DNA of 14,427 nucleotides, taken from Lachnospiraceae bacterium. GTDB taxonomy: Bacteria > Bacillota_A > Clostridia > Lachnospirales > Lachnospiraceae. Positions 1-7,680 of the stretch are shown in pieces (position 1 is the first letter of the stretch; each line of letters starts with the position of its first letter). The translations under genes were made by a program, and so were the position numbers. The notes under the pieces are model-generated. The model ran no database searches and was not told where the DNA came from. It was given only the letters and a program-made list of their open reading frames with translations. The stretch covers positions 1 to 14,427 of the forward strand of contig JAFWXB010000391.1 in assembly GCA_017523185.1 (NCBI GenBank), given 5' to 3'.

Positions 1-844
1 CGAATAATTCCATTTTTTCACGTACACAAGCTTTAATTGCTTCTGCACCTGGAGCTAATAATTTTCTAGGGTCAAATCCTTTACCTTGTAAGTCTTTTCC
101 TTCTTCGATATATTTTCTTGTAGCTTGTTGGAAAGCCCATTGACATTCAGTATTTACGTTAATTTTGCAAACACCTAAAGAGATTGCTTTTTTAATCATT
201 TCTGCAGGAATACCTGTTCCACCATGTAATACTAATGGCATATTTCCAACTTTAGCTTTGATTGCTGCTAATGTATCGAAATCTAATCCTCTCCAGTTTT
301 CAGGATATTTACCATGGATATTACCGATACCTGCTGCAAGCATATCTACACCAAGGTCAGCAATCATCTTACATTCTGCCGGATCAGCACATTCACCTGC
401 ACCGATAACACCGTCTTCTTCTCCACCGATAGAACCAACTTCAGCTTCGATAGATAAACCTAAAGCATGAGCTACGTTTACTTATTCCTGTGTTTTAGCA
501 ACGTTTTCTTCGATTGGATAGTGAGAACCATCAAACATGATAGATGTGAAACCAGCTTTGATACATTTGTAGCATCCTTCGTATGAGCCGTGGTCTAAAT
601 GTAAAGCAACAGGAACTGTAATTCCTAATTCTTCGTCCATAGCTTTTACCATAGCAGCTACTGTTTTAAATCCGGTCATGTATTTTCCAGCACCTTCAGA
701 TACACCTAAAATAACAGGTGATTGTAATTCTTGAGCTGTTAAAAGAATAGATTTTGTCCATTCTAAGTTATTGATATTAAACTGACCTACTGCATAATGT
801 CCTGCTTTTGCTTTGTCAAGCATTTCTTTTGCTGATACTAACAT
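1..844 (-). pseudogene. fba: class II fructose-bisphosphate aldolase, interrupted by an in-frame stop and cut by the window edge
   Basis: Class II aldolases are zinc enzymes of glycolysis that reversibly split fructose-1,6-bisphosphate into DHAP and glyceraldehyde-3-phosphate in the cytoplasm. Reading down from ATG 844-842, the frame gives FNINN (22-26) and HLDHGS (82-87, with catalytic Asp84 and zinc ligand His85). At codon 121 (482-484) it meets TAA. The same frame then continues without another stop to the window edge (codons 122-281). It carries EAEVGSIGGEEDGV, GNIHGKYP (His177), LVLHGGTGIP (His207) and KINVNTE, so the second half is an intact aldolase C-terminal part. Relatives are about 285-288 residues long, so only a few codons are missing at the left. 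A leucine normally sits at the interrupted position, so one TTA-to-TAA change explains the stop. The 120-residue product would lack two zinc ligands and the substrate loop. A good AGGAGG lies at 852-857. Family identity is certain; whether the stop is real is not. Confidence 0.93.
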
Positions 845-851
845 TGTATTT

Positions 852-857
852 TCCTCC
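852..857 (-). promoter_or_regulatory. ribosome binding site of fba
   Basis: The minus strand reads AGGAGG seven nucleotides before the ATG at 844-842. It is one of the strongest Shine-Dalgarno matches in the window, as expected for a highly expressed glycolytic gene. It supports the chosen start and suggests the gene was recently functional. Confidence 0.8.
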
Positions 858-885
858 TAAAGCCTTTAGATATTAGACATTTTAT

Positions 886-891
886 ATTATA
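886..891 (-). promoter_or_regulatory. possible -10 element of an fba promoter
   Basis: The minus strand reads TATAAT about 40 nt upstream of the fba start, within the 131-nt gap after the dagK-type gene. No good -35 is seen at 16-18 nt; the stretch there is T-rich (TTTCTT). A separate fba transcript is plausible because of the gap, but the promoter rests on the -10 match alone in AT-rich sequence. Confidence 0.4.
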
Positions 892-975
892 GTACATTTT
901 TCCAAAAAAAGAAAGTCATAAAAATCATATATAAAGGAATTTCTTGTCTTAATTTTGTACTTTGCATTTTGTATT

Positions 976-1878
976 CTATACTTTTTCTTTATCTACTACA
1001 ATTTGAATTTTTTTACATAAATTTTCAATAACAACTTCCTCATGTTCCCCACCAAATTCACCATCTAATGTCCATGGAACTTTCTTTTCAGAAACAATTT
1101 TTATTTTCTTTGTTTTAAAAGAATAAATCAAATCCGAATTATCAATTAAATTTGTTAAACAAGCTAAAATTTCATTCAACTCAATCGGATTGGTTGGACT
1201 TTTAATTAACGTCACTTCAAATTCACCATCATCCAGTTGTACATCTTTTCCTGTCATTCCTTTAAAACCACCTACGGAAATGGAATTTGTTATCATTCCA
1301 TAAATAAATTTATCTTCAATTTGTTGCCCTTCCACTTCTATTTTCATTAAATAGTTTGGAATTGTTGCAAGACTTTTCGCTGCTGATAACAAATAAGCCA
1401 AATGACCTAATACATTTTTTAATTCTTGTGGTGTTTCATAAGAAATTTCCGTAAAAATACCAAATGCTGCAATATATACAAATATATCTTCATTAAATTT
1501 CCCTACGTCACAAACAAACGTATGTTCTCCTACTGCTATTTGTGCAGCTTTTACCATATCATTACTAATGCCCAAAGAACGTGCAAAATCATTTGTACTT
1601 CCTGCCGGAATATAACCAAGTGGAATCGTCAAATTCGCATTTCGCATTCCTGTTACAACCTCATCTAATGTACCATCGCCACCACTACATATAATACGGT
1701 CATAACCGGCTCCATCTTCTTCGACTTTTTTTGTAGCATCACCAACAGCTTGTGTTGTGTAAATCGTTACCTCAAAACCTGCTTTTACCATAATATCTAC
1801 AATTTTTGTCAAATGATTTTTAATTAGTCCCTTACCTGATTTGGGATTGAAAATAAATAAAAGTTTTTGAATCTCCAT
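976..1878 (-). CDS. diacylglycerol kinase family lipid kinase (DagK/YegS/BmrU type)
   Basis: This 300-residue protein belongs to the DAGK-catalytic-domain lipid kinases. These phosphorylate diacylglycerol or related lipids with ATP, in Gram-positives recycling diacylglycerol released during lipoteichoic acid synthesis. The visible motifs are FNPKSGKG (10-17), the nucleotide-binding GGDGT (66-70), PAGSTNDFAR (91-100), and a C-terminal LDGE near residue 272. The length is typical and there is no signal peptide or membrane span, fitting a cytoplasmic enzyme that works at the membrane surface. The start is set by GAGGTA at 1884-1889, six nucleotides upstream. It lies 204 nt after whiA and 131 nt before fba, so it may be transcribed separately from both. 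The exact substrate (diacylglycerol, undecaprenol or another lipid) cannot be told from sequence, so no gene symbol is given. Confidence 0.9.
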   Translation of the reverse strand: MEIQKLLFIFNPKSGKGLIKNHLTKIVDIMVKAGFEVTIYTTQAVGDATKKVEEDGAGYDRIICSGGDGTLDEVVTGMRNANLTIPLGYIPAGSTNDFARSLGISNDMVKAAQIAVGEHTFVCDVGKFNEDIFVYIAAFGIFTEISYETPQELKNVLGHLAYLLSAAKSLATIPNYLMKIEVEGQQIEDKFIYGMITNSISVGGFKGMTGKDVQLDDGEFEVTLIKSPTNPIELNEILACLTNLIDNSDLIYSFKTKKIKIVSEKKVPWTLDGEFGGEHEEVVIENLCKKIQIVVDKEKV

Positions 1879-2082
1879 AGTTCTACCTCAAACATCATAT
1901 CAATCTTTTTCACAAACCTTTTTATATCTATCCATTCCCCTTTTGATAAATATGAAAATCATATTTTTTATGCAACTATACAAAATATTTTTGCAATACG
2001 ATATCTTTTTTATAAATAAATTGGAACTGCTTTTATATAATTTTCCAAATTTGCTTTATTATAATTTATTCAAGTCCACCTC

Positions 2083-2925
2083 TTATTCCGGTTTCGTCAA
2101 ATCTTCTGCTATTTTTGCTAATTTTCTCAAGCGATGATTCATTCCTGATTTGCCTACAGGAGGCTGTAAATAATTTCCCAGTTCTCTTAATGGTGCTTCC
2201 GGATGTTCCAAACGCACATACGCTGCTTCTTGTAATGGTTTTGGTAAATGCTCTAATCCCAACTCATCACGAATCTTTTCAATGTCTGTAATCTGTTTTA
2301 CTGCTGCATTGACTGTTTTACTAATATTTGCTGTTTCACAATTCACTTTACGATTAATGGAATTACGCACTTCTTTTACAATACGCACATTTTCTAAATT
2401 CATAAGTGATACATAGGCTTCCATCACATTTAACATATCTACAATTTGAGAACCATCTTTTAGATATACAACAAAGTGATGTTTGCGTTCTACAATTTTA
2501 GCATCTGCACGAAATTCTTGCATAAGTTCCTGTAAACGCTGTGCTTGTTCTACAGATTTACATACAATTTCAAAATGATAGGCCTTATTAGGGTCAGACA
2601 TAGAACCTGTTGCCATAAATGCACCACGAATAAATGCTCTTTTACAACAAATTTTATCTAAATAAAGTCCTTGTATTGCTTCTATGATTTTTTTACAATC
2701 AGCTTCATCTAATGGTTTTGAAATATCCATTCCAAACGCACGTTTCATAAGAATTGCATATTTTTCCAATAGTGTCGGATTTTCCGAAGCAAAAATAAGT
2801 TCTAACGGATTTGTACTAATTCTTCCTTCAAACATAATCATTGCCGTAAGTTCTGCAATCTGACAATGCATACTTTTACTGTGTCGTCTGGCAAGTTCTG
2901 CTTTTACATCACTTGAAAATGACAT
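2083..2925 (-). CDS. whiA: DNA-binding protein WhiA, shorter than usual
   Basis: WhiA combines a LAGLIDADG-homing-endonuclease-like N-terminal fold with a C-terminal helix-turn-helix. In Firmicutes it affects cell division and chromosome segregation; in Streptomyces it is a sporulation regulator. The diagnostic pieces are MSFSSDVKAEL at the start, CCKRAFIRGAF (93-103), YHFEIVCKS (116-124), VRNSINRKVNCETAN (186-200) and the HTH tail ending in PVGKSGMNHRLRKLAKIAE (256-274). It is 280 residues, against about 316 in Bacillus subtilis as I recall it. Most of the difference is between residues 65 and 92, where about 25-30 residues of the N-terminal domain are absent. The start is supported by AAGAGGG about eight nucleotides upstream, inside the end of rapZ, which stops 2 nt before. 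That spacing means co-transcription and probable translational coupling with rapZ. Confidence 0.93.
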   Translation of the reverse strand: MSFSSDVKAELARRHSKSMHCQIAELTAMIMFEGRISTNPLELIFASENPTLLEKYAILMKRAFGMDISKPLDEADCKKIIEAIQGLYLDKICCKRAFIRGAFMATGSMSDPNKAYHFEIVCKSVEQAQRLQELMQEFRADAKIVERKHHFVVYLKDGSQIVDMLNVMEAYVSLMNLENVRIVKEVRNSINRKVNCETANISKTVNAAVKQITDIEKIRDELGLEHLPKPLQEAAYVRLEHPEAPLRELGNYLQPPVGKSGMNHRLRKLAKIAEDLTKPE

Positions 2926-2927
2926 TC

Positions 2928-3803
2928 TTATTTCCCTCTTAATGCATCTTTGGTAATATCCCTATGTTCAATTTTAAGTCCATATTCCTCTCCACCTTCT
3001 AAACGTTTATAAAGTTCGTTTGCAAGTGTTACGGAACGATGTTTTCCACCTGTACATCCTACAGAAATCACAAGCTGATTTTTTCCTTCAGAAATATAAT
3101 GTGGAATTAGGAATTTTACCATATCTTCTAATTTATCAATAAATTCATTTGCTTCAGGATATTTCATAACAAATTCCTGAATTTCTTTATCATTTCCGGT
3201 TTTTGGACGCAATTCCTGAAAATAAAATGGATTTGGTAAAAAACGCACATCCATTACAAGGTCAGAATCGGATGGGATTCCATATTTAAACCCAAATGAT
3301 AAAATAGTAATAAACAGACTTTTATACTCTTTTTCATCAATAAAAATTTTTTCCAATTCTGTTTTTAATTCTCTTGTAAGTAACTTACTCGTATCAATAA
3401 TATAATCTGCCTGATTTTTTAAAAATGCAATTTTTTCACGCTCACGCTCAATTCCTTTTTCAATACGCTCATGCTTTGCAAGAGGATGATTTCTGCGCGT
3501 TTCTTTATAACGTTTTACAAGCACTTCATCATCTGCATCTAAAAATAAAATTTCAAATGTTGTTCCTTCAATTTCCATTTTATTTAATACATCTTCAAAT
3601 TCTTGAAAATCTTTTCCACTTCTTACATCAATCCCAACTGCCATCTTATCCATTGTACTATGTGCAGCCTTATAAAAATCCATAAATTTTTCAAATAATG
3701 GGATTGGAAGATTATCTACGCAAAAATATCCCATGTCTTCCATCATTTTCATTGCTGTACTTTTTCCGGCTCCGGACATACCCGTTACAATTACAAGTTT
3801 CAT
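2928..3803 (-). CDS. rapZ: RapZ/YvcJ-family nucleotide-binding protein
   Basis: RapZ-family proteins are P-loop proteins. In Enterobacteria RapZ guides RNase E to the GlmZ small RNA and senses glucosamine-6-phosphate; the Bacillus relative YvcJ binds and hydrolyses nucleotides and affects competence. The 291-residue product has a Walker A GMSGAGKST (8-16) at the N-terminus and the conserved C-terminal block GCTGGKHRSV, with the usual family length. Its ATG shares one base with the murB stop (TAATG at 3801-3805), and AGGTG at 3811-3815 serves as its ribosome site, so it should be translationally coupled to murB. whiA follows after 2 nt. In many Firmicutes yvcK lies between these two genes; here it does not. 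The RNA-adapter role is not established in Clostridia, so the name reflects homology only. Confidence 0.94.
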   Translation of the reverse strand: MKLVIVTGMSGAGKSTAMKMMEDMGYFCVDNLPIPLFEKFMDFYKAAHSTMDKMAVGIDVRSGKDFQEFEDVLNKMEIEGTTFEILFLDADDEVLVKRYKETRRNHPLAKHERIEKGIEREREKIAFLKNQADYIIDTSKLLTRELKTELEKIFIDEKEYKSLFITILSFGFKYGIPSDSDLVMDVRFLPNPFYFQELRPKTGNDKEIQEFVMKYPEANEFIDKLEDMVKFLIPHYISEGKNQLVISVGCTGGKHRSVTLANELYKRLEGGEEYGLKIEHRDITKDALRGK

Positions 3804-4711
3804 TAGAATTCACCTACCATTTTTACTTCTGGTTCTAACATCACACCAAATTGTTCATATACTTTTTCTTTTACATCTGCAATCAATTGCAACACATCTT
3901 TTGCAGTAGCATCTCCTCTATTAATAACAAATCCACAATGCTTTTCCGAAACTTGTGCTCCACCTACACGATATCCACGAAGTCCTGCATCTTGAATGAG
4001 TTTCCCTGCAAAATATCCTTCGGGACGTTTAAAGGTACTTCCTGCACTTGGATATTCCAATGGTTGCTTGTCAATTCTGCGAGATTTATAATCTTCCATT
4101 TCTGCTCGAATTTCCGATTCTTCTTTTGGTGTTAAACGAACGGTTGCTTGTAATACAATATATTTCTTTTCCGGAATACAGCTATGACGATATGACAATT
4201 CTAATTCTTCCGGAGTTAATTCTAAGATATCGCCTTGTGGTGTAAGCACTTTTGCACTTACTACAATATCTTTCATCTCACCACCATATGCACCTGCATT
4301 CATTACCATTGCACCACCAAGCGTTCCTGGAATTCCTGCTGCAAATTCTAATCCGGAAAGTCCTCTTGTTGCTGCTTCTTTTGCTGCTTTAGAAAGCAAT
4401 GTACCTGCACCAATCGTCATTTGATTGTCATTTACTTGAATTTCTTCTGCTGATTTTGCAAATGCAAGCACAAGTCCACGAACCCCATTATCTCCTACTA
4501 AAAGGTTACTTCCATTTCCAATAATTGTTACCGGTATTTCATATGATTTCGCAAGTGCCAAAATATTTGGCACTTTTGAAATACATGGCGAAACAAACAC
4601 ATCTGCATTCCCCCCTATGCGAAATGTTGTATGTTTCTTCATTGGTTCATTACATAAAATTTCTTCTTTTGGAAGAAGTTCTGTTAATTTTTCATAAAAT
4701 TCTTGGTTCAT
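3803..4711 (-). CDS. murB: UDP-N-acetylenolpyruvoylglucosamine reductase
   Basis: MurB uses NADPH and bound FAD to reduce UDP-GlcNAc-enolpyruvate to UDP-MurNAc, the second committed step of peptidoglycan precursor synthesis, in the cytoplasm. The 302-residue protein shows the FAD-binding portion HTTFRIGGNADVFVSP (27-42), GNGSNLLVGD (65-74) and GIPGTLGGAMVMNAGAYGGE (126-145). It also has SYRHS (173-177) and the catalytic serine in AGSTFKRP (Ser225). The C-terminal LEPEVKMVG carries the conserved glutamate at 295. A weak ribosome site (AAGGG at 4721-4725, nine nucleotides away) precedes the ATG. It is the first gene of the packed murB-rapZ-whiA unit. The 95-nt gap before it contains TATAAT at 4767-4772 but no convincing -35, so it may have its own promoter or be read through from the aminopeptidase gene. 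Confidence 0.97.
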   Translation of the reverse strand: MNQEFYEKLTELLPKEEILCNEPMKKHTTFRIGGNADVFVSPCISKVPNILALAKSYEIPVTIIGNGSNLLVGDNGVRGLVLAFAKSAEEIQVNDNQMTIGAGTLLSKAAKEAATRGLSGLEFAAGIPGTLGGAMVMNAGAYGGEMKDIVVSAKVLTPQGDILELTPEELELSYRHSCIPEKKYIVLQATVRLTPKEESEIRAEMEDYKSRRIDKQPLEYPSAGSTFKRPEGYFAGKLIQDAGLRGYRVGGAQVSEKHCGFVINRGDATAKDVLQLIADVKEKVYEQFGVMLEPEVKMVGEF

Positions 4712-4806
4712 ATCTACATTCCCTTATATTTGCTATATTTCTTTTTTATCTATAAATGATGAAAAGATTATATCTTGTAGCTTTTATCACATTTGTTTCT
4801 TAAAAA

Positions 4807-6198
4807 TTACGCCTGTTTTAAGAAAGCGACATATGCTCTGTATGCTTCATATAAATCTACTTTACTGATAATTTCCCATGGTGCATGCATATTTAATACA
4901 GAAACGCCACTATCAATAACATTCATGCCATAATTTGCAAAAATATATGCAATTGTTCCACCACCGCCTTGGTCTACTTTTCCAATTTCAGAAGTTTGGA
5001 ATGTAATCTCATTACTATCCATTATATTGCGAATCTTTGCAACATATTCTGCATTTGAATCATTCGAACCACCTTTTCCTCTGGAACCTGTATATTTACA
5101 AAATACAACACCATTTCCAAAGTACGCACAATTTTTCTTTTCCATAACAGATGGGAAATTCGGGTCAAATGCTGCAGATACGTCAGAAGAAAGCACTTTG
5201 GAATTCTTTAATGCACGACGCATTGCAAGTTCCGAATATGTGCCTGCTAAATTCATCACTTCTGCTACACAGTTTTCAAAGAATTTTGATTCCATACCGG
5301 AAGCACCTACACTTCCAATTTCTTCTTTATCTACTAAAAGACATACACTTGTGTATTCCGGTATACCAACTTCAAGCATTGCACAATATGACGGATATGC
5401 ACATACTCTGTCATCATGGCCATATCCCATAATCATACTTCTGTCAAATCCATAATCTCTTGCATCACCAGCCGGTACAACTTCAATTTCTGCCGAAATG
5501 AAATCAGCTTCTTCTATATCATATGTTTCTTTTAAAATATTTAAGATATTTGCTTTTACTTTTTCTTTTACATCTTTATCTGCATTGTCTAATGGCATAC
5601 TTCCGATTAAAACATCTAAATTTTCACCTTCAATAACTTTTGCAGCCTTTTTCTCTAATTGTTCCCCTGAAAGATGAATTAATAAATCACTAATACCAAA
5701 TACAGGGTCATTTTCTTTATCACCAATATTGATATTTACGGTTGTCCCATCTTTTTTACATACAACACCATGAAGTGCAAGTGGTAACGCTACCCATTGA
5801 TATTTTTTAATTCCTCCATAATAATGTGTATCAAGCATTGCTAATTCCGTATCCTCAAATAATGGCACTTGTTTTAAATCCAAACGAGGAGAGTCAATAT
5901 GTGCACCTAAAATATTCATACCTGCTTCTAAGTTCTTTTCACCAAGTACAAAAAGTGCAAGTCCTTTTCCCATATTGTTTGCTACAATTTTATCGCCTGC
6001 TTTTACTGCTTTTCCTTCTGCAATCAGCTCATCTAAATCTGCAAACCCTGCTTTTTTTGCCTGCTCATAAATTTCCTGTGTACATTCACGTTCTGTTTTA
6101 CACTTACTGATGAATTTGCGATAATCTTCTGCAAACGCAAAAACCTTATCTCGTTGTTCTCCTACCGGATATTTTGCCCATGCATTTTTCTTTTCCAT
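4807..6198 (-). CDS. M18 family aminopeptidase
   Basis: M18 peptidases are large cytoplasmic, di-metal aminopeptidases that release N-terminal residues, often acidic ones, during peptide turnover. The 463-residue sequence carries the metal-site motifs in the family order. GAHIDSPRLD (98-107) has His100 and Asp102, YGHDDRVC (259-266) has a bridging Asp, and DKEEIGSVG (290-298) has the Glu pair. NMHAPWEIISK near residue 438 supplies the last histidine. The length fits bacterial ApeA-like enzymes (about 450-470). The start is the ATG at 6198-6196, with GGAGA at 6208-6212. It sits between hprK and murB, which are closer neighbours in many relatives, with a 415-nt gap upstream and 95 nt downstream. 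Nothing in the sequence links it functionally to cell-wall synthesis. Substrate specificity cannot be predicted. Confidence 0.93.
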   Translation of the reverse strand: MEKKNAWAKYPVGEQRDKVFAFAEDYRKFISKCKTERECTQEIYEQAKKAGFADLDELIAEGKAVKAGDKIVANNMGKGLALFVLGEKNLEAGMNILGAHIDSPRLDLKQVPLFEDTELAMLDTHYYGGIKKYQWVALPLALHGVVCKKDGTTVNINIGDKENDPVFGISDLLIHLSGEQLEKKAAKVIEGENLDVLIGSMPLDNADKDVKEKVKANILNILKETYDIEEADFISAEIEVVPAGDARDYGFDRSMIMGYGHDDRVCAYPSYCAMLEVGIPEYTSVCLLVDKEEIGSVGASGMESKFFENCVAEVMNLAGTYSELAMRRALKNSKVLSSDVSAAFDPNFPSVMEKKNCAYFGNGVVFCKYTGSRGKGGSNDSNAEYVAKIRNIMDSNEITFQTSEIGKVDQGGGGTIAYIFANYGMNVIDSGVSVLNMHAPWEIISKVDLYEAYRAYVAFLKQA

Positions 6199-6358
6199 GA
6201 TGTTGTTTCTCCATTTCTATCATTCCAAATTTGACATAAAGCCTTCGAAAACTGTTTTTCTTTCTAATGCTTCTTCCTATTTCATCGACTCCTATACTTC
6301 CATCTCCATAGGCGTAACTTCCCATTGTCAAAACGGTAGACCACTTATCTAAAATTTA

Positions 6359-6396
6359 TTAGACCACAATAAGAAGATTCTTTTCTTATCGTCTAA
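6359..6396 (-). repeat. nested inverted repeat, possible RNA hairpin
   Basis: Outer arms TTAGAC (6359-6364) and GTCTAA (6391-6396) enclose inner arms ATAAGAA (6369-6375) and TTCTTAT (6383-6389) around a 7-nt loop, with an uneven internal bulge. It is followed by no T-tract on either strand, so a terminator is unlikely. It could be part of a 5' leader of the aminopeptidase gene. Confidence 0.4.
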
Positions 6397-6484
6397 ATAC
6401 AAAACTACAAATATGTTGTCTATATATAAAGGCATATTTCTAATTCTATTATAAAATATCTTTACACTATAAACATCTCTAATT

Positions 6485-6531
6485 ATTTTGTTATAATTTT
6501 TCATCTCTACTATTACTATAAATAACAAAAT
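6485..6531. repeat. perfect 10-bp inverted repeat
   Basis: ATTTTGTTAT at 6485-6494 is matched by ATAACAAAAT at 6522-6531, with a 27-nt spacer. It lies 15 nt from the 38-nt repeat copy at 6547-6584. The same arrangement of an inverted repeat beside the repeat box recurs near 14313-14395 with different arm sequences. Confidence 0.5.
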
Positions 6532-6546
6532 ATCCTTATATCAGAA

Positions 6547-6584
6547 ACAAATTTGTATAATATTCTAAATTCGCGCGTTTATAG
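6547..6584. repeat. diverged 38-nt intergenic repeat, copy 1
   Basis: It begins with the palindrome ACAAATTTGT and contains AATATTCTAAATT. It matches 14358-14395 at 31 of 38 positions, with the differences grouped in two short blocks. It starts 29 nt after the hprK stop codon. Confidence 0.55.
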
Positions 6585-6613
6585 ATATCTACTTAATGAT
6601 AGTATAAAACAAA

Positions 6614-7573
6614 TTATTCCTCATCTTCATCTTCGTCGCTATTTCTGCCTCGAATTAAATTTTCTTGTACGCGTCGATACAATTCTTGCGCAGCATTGTA
6701 ACCCATTTTCTTTTGTCTGTGATTTACTGCTGCTGTTTCACAGATAACGGATAAATTACGTCCCGGACGAATTGGAAGCGAATGACAAACGACTTTGTTT
6801 CCGAGATATTCAATATATTCTTCCTCTAATCCCATTCTGTCATACTCTTTATCTTTTCTCCAATCTTCCAATTTAATTACCAAATCTATCTGTTGTTTTT
6901 CTTTTACACATTCTACACCATACAATGTTTTTACATCAATAATACCAATACCACGAAGTTCTATAAAGTGTCTTGTAATCTCCGGTGCAGTTCCCATCAA
7001 TGTATGTTCATTAATCTTTGTAATTTCTACAACGTCATCTGATATTAAACGATGTCCACGACGAATCAATTCCAATGCAGCTTCACTTTTTCCAATACCA
7101 CTTTCTCCTGTAATCAGCAAACCTTCTCCATATACATCTACAAGTACACCATGAATGGTAATACATGGTGCTAATTGTTCACCTAATTCATAAATTAATT
7201 CGGCTGTAAATGCAGAAGTAGAACGACTTGTTCCTAAAATTGGGATTCCTCGTTCTTCTGCCATCTGTACAAGAGTTTCCATTGGTTCTAAATTTCTGCT
7301 AAAAATAATACATGGCATATCATAACTTAACAATTCTTCAAATCGTTGTAATTGAACTTCCGGTTCTAATTGTTCTATATAAAAATATTCTACATTCCCC
7401 ATCACTTGTACACGAGAACTTTCAAAATGTGAAAAATATCCTGCAAGTTGTAAAGCCGGACGATTAATATCAGCTGATTGAATTTTTCTCTTTTTCAAAT
7501 TGATGCTATGTGTAAAAACTTTTAAATCCATAACTTCTACAATTTTCGCTACACTTACCCCATTTTTATTCAT
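6614..7573 (-). CDS. hprK: HPr kinase/phosphorylase
   Basis: HprK phosphorylates HPr on Ser46 with ATP (or pyrophosphate) and also removes that phosphate. It thereby controls carbon catabolite repression through CcpA and sugar uptake through the PTS in Firmicutes. The 319-residue protein has the N-terminal domain, the conserved HGVLVDVYG (141-149), Walker A GESGIGKS (156-163) and acidic SDD (178-180). It also shows the family signature ELRGIGIIDV (205-214) and IRPGRNLSVICETAAVNHRQ near the C-terminus. The tail is unusually acidic (SDEDEDEE). I chose the ATG at 7573 because GAGGAGA (7578-7584) ends four nucleotides upstream. The alternative start five codons earlier lies within that ribosome site. 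It follows uvrC by 174 nt. No HPr or Crh gene is in the window. Confidence 0.96.
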   Translation of the reverse strand: MNKNGVSVAKIVEVMDLKVFTHSINLKKRKIQSADINRPALQLAGYFSHFESSRVQVMGNVEYFYIEQLEPEVQLQRFEELLSYDMPCIIFSRNLEPMETLVQMAEERGIPILGTSRSTSAFTAELIYELGEQLAPCITIHGVLVDVYGEGLLITGESGIGKSEAALELIRRGHRLISDDVVEITKINEHTLMGTAPEITRHFIELRGIGIIDVKTLYGVECVKEKQQIDLVIKLEDWRKDKEYDRMGLEEEYIEYLGNKVVCHSLPIRPGRNLSVICETAAVNHRQKKMGYNAAQELYRRVQENLIRGRNSDEDEDEE

Positions 7574-7680
7574 ATTTTCTCCTCTCAAAAATACCCAATT
7601 TTGTTATCAATACTCTGATTTTGTCATTTTATATCTGACACATTTCGCTTTGATTTTATCATAAATACATAAGAACTGCA

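Larger units (their letters stand above)
6199..6613. other. 415-nt intergenic region between hprK and the aminopeptidase gene
   Basis: Three parts can be told apart. Nearest the aminopeptidase start (about 6231-6345) is a GC-richer stretch, 26 of 60 bases G or C at 6281-6340, that reads open on the minus strand without a convincing start signal. Next (6337-6396) are two copies of GTGGTCTA (minus strand) and a nested hairpin. The remainder (6400-6613) is very AT-rich. It contains a possible -10 (TATAAT, 6448-6453), a 10-bp inverted repeat with a 27-nt spacer, and one copy of a 38-nt repeat also found near 14358. No gene can be supported here. Confidence 0.6.

Noticed and set aside
165..470. 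Plus-strand ORF of 101 codons over the aldolase gene
   Set aside because: It is antisense to the intact downstream half of fba and has no ribosome site. It reflects codon structure of the real gene, not a second gene.
1948..1966. Hairpin AAATATG / CATATTT with trailing T bases between whiA and the lipid kinase gene
   Set aside because: The stem has seven pairs, only one of them G-C, and lies on the plus-strand side where no gene needs terminating. This is expected by chance in such AT-rich sequence.
5027..5455. Plus-strand ORF of 142 codons
   Set aside because: It is fully antisense to the M18 aminopeptidase gene, has no start signals and resembles no recognised protein.
6146..6331. Minus-strand ORF of 61 codons (TTG start) overlapping the aminopeptidase start
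   Set aside because: It has no ribosome site and overlaps a well-supported gene in another frame. It is kept only as a composition oddity in the findings, not as a gene.
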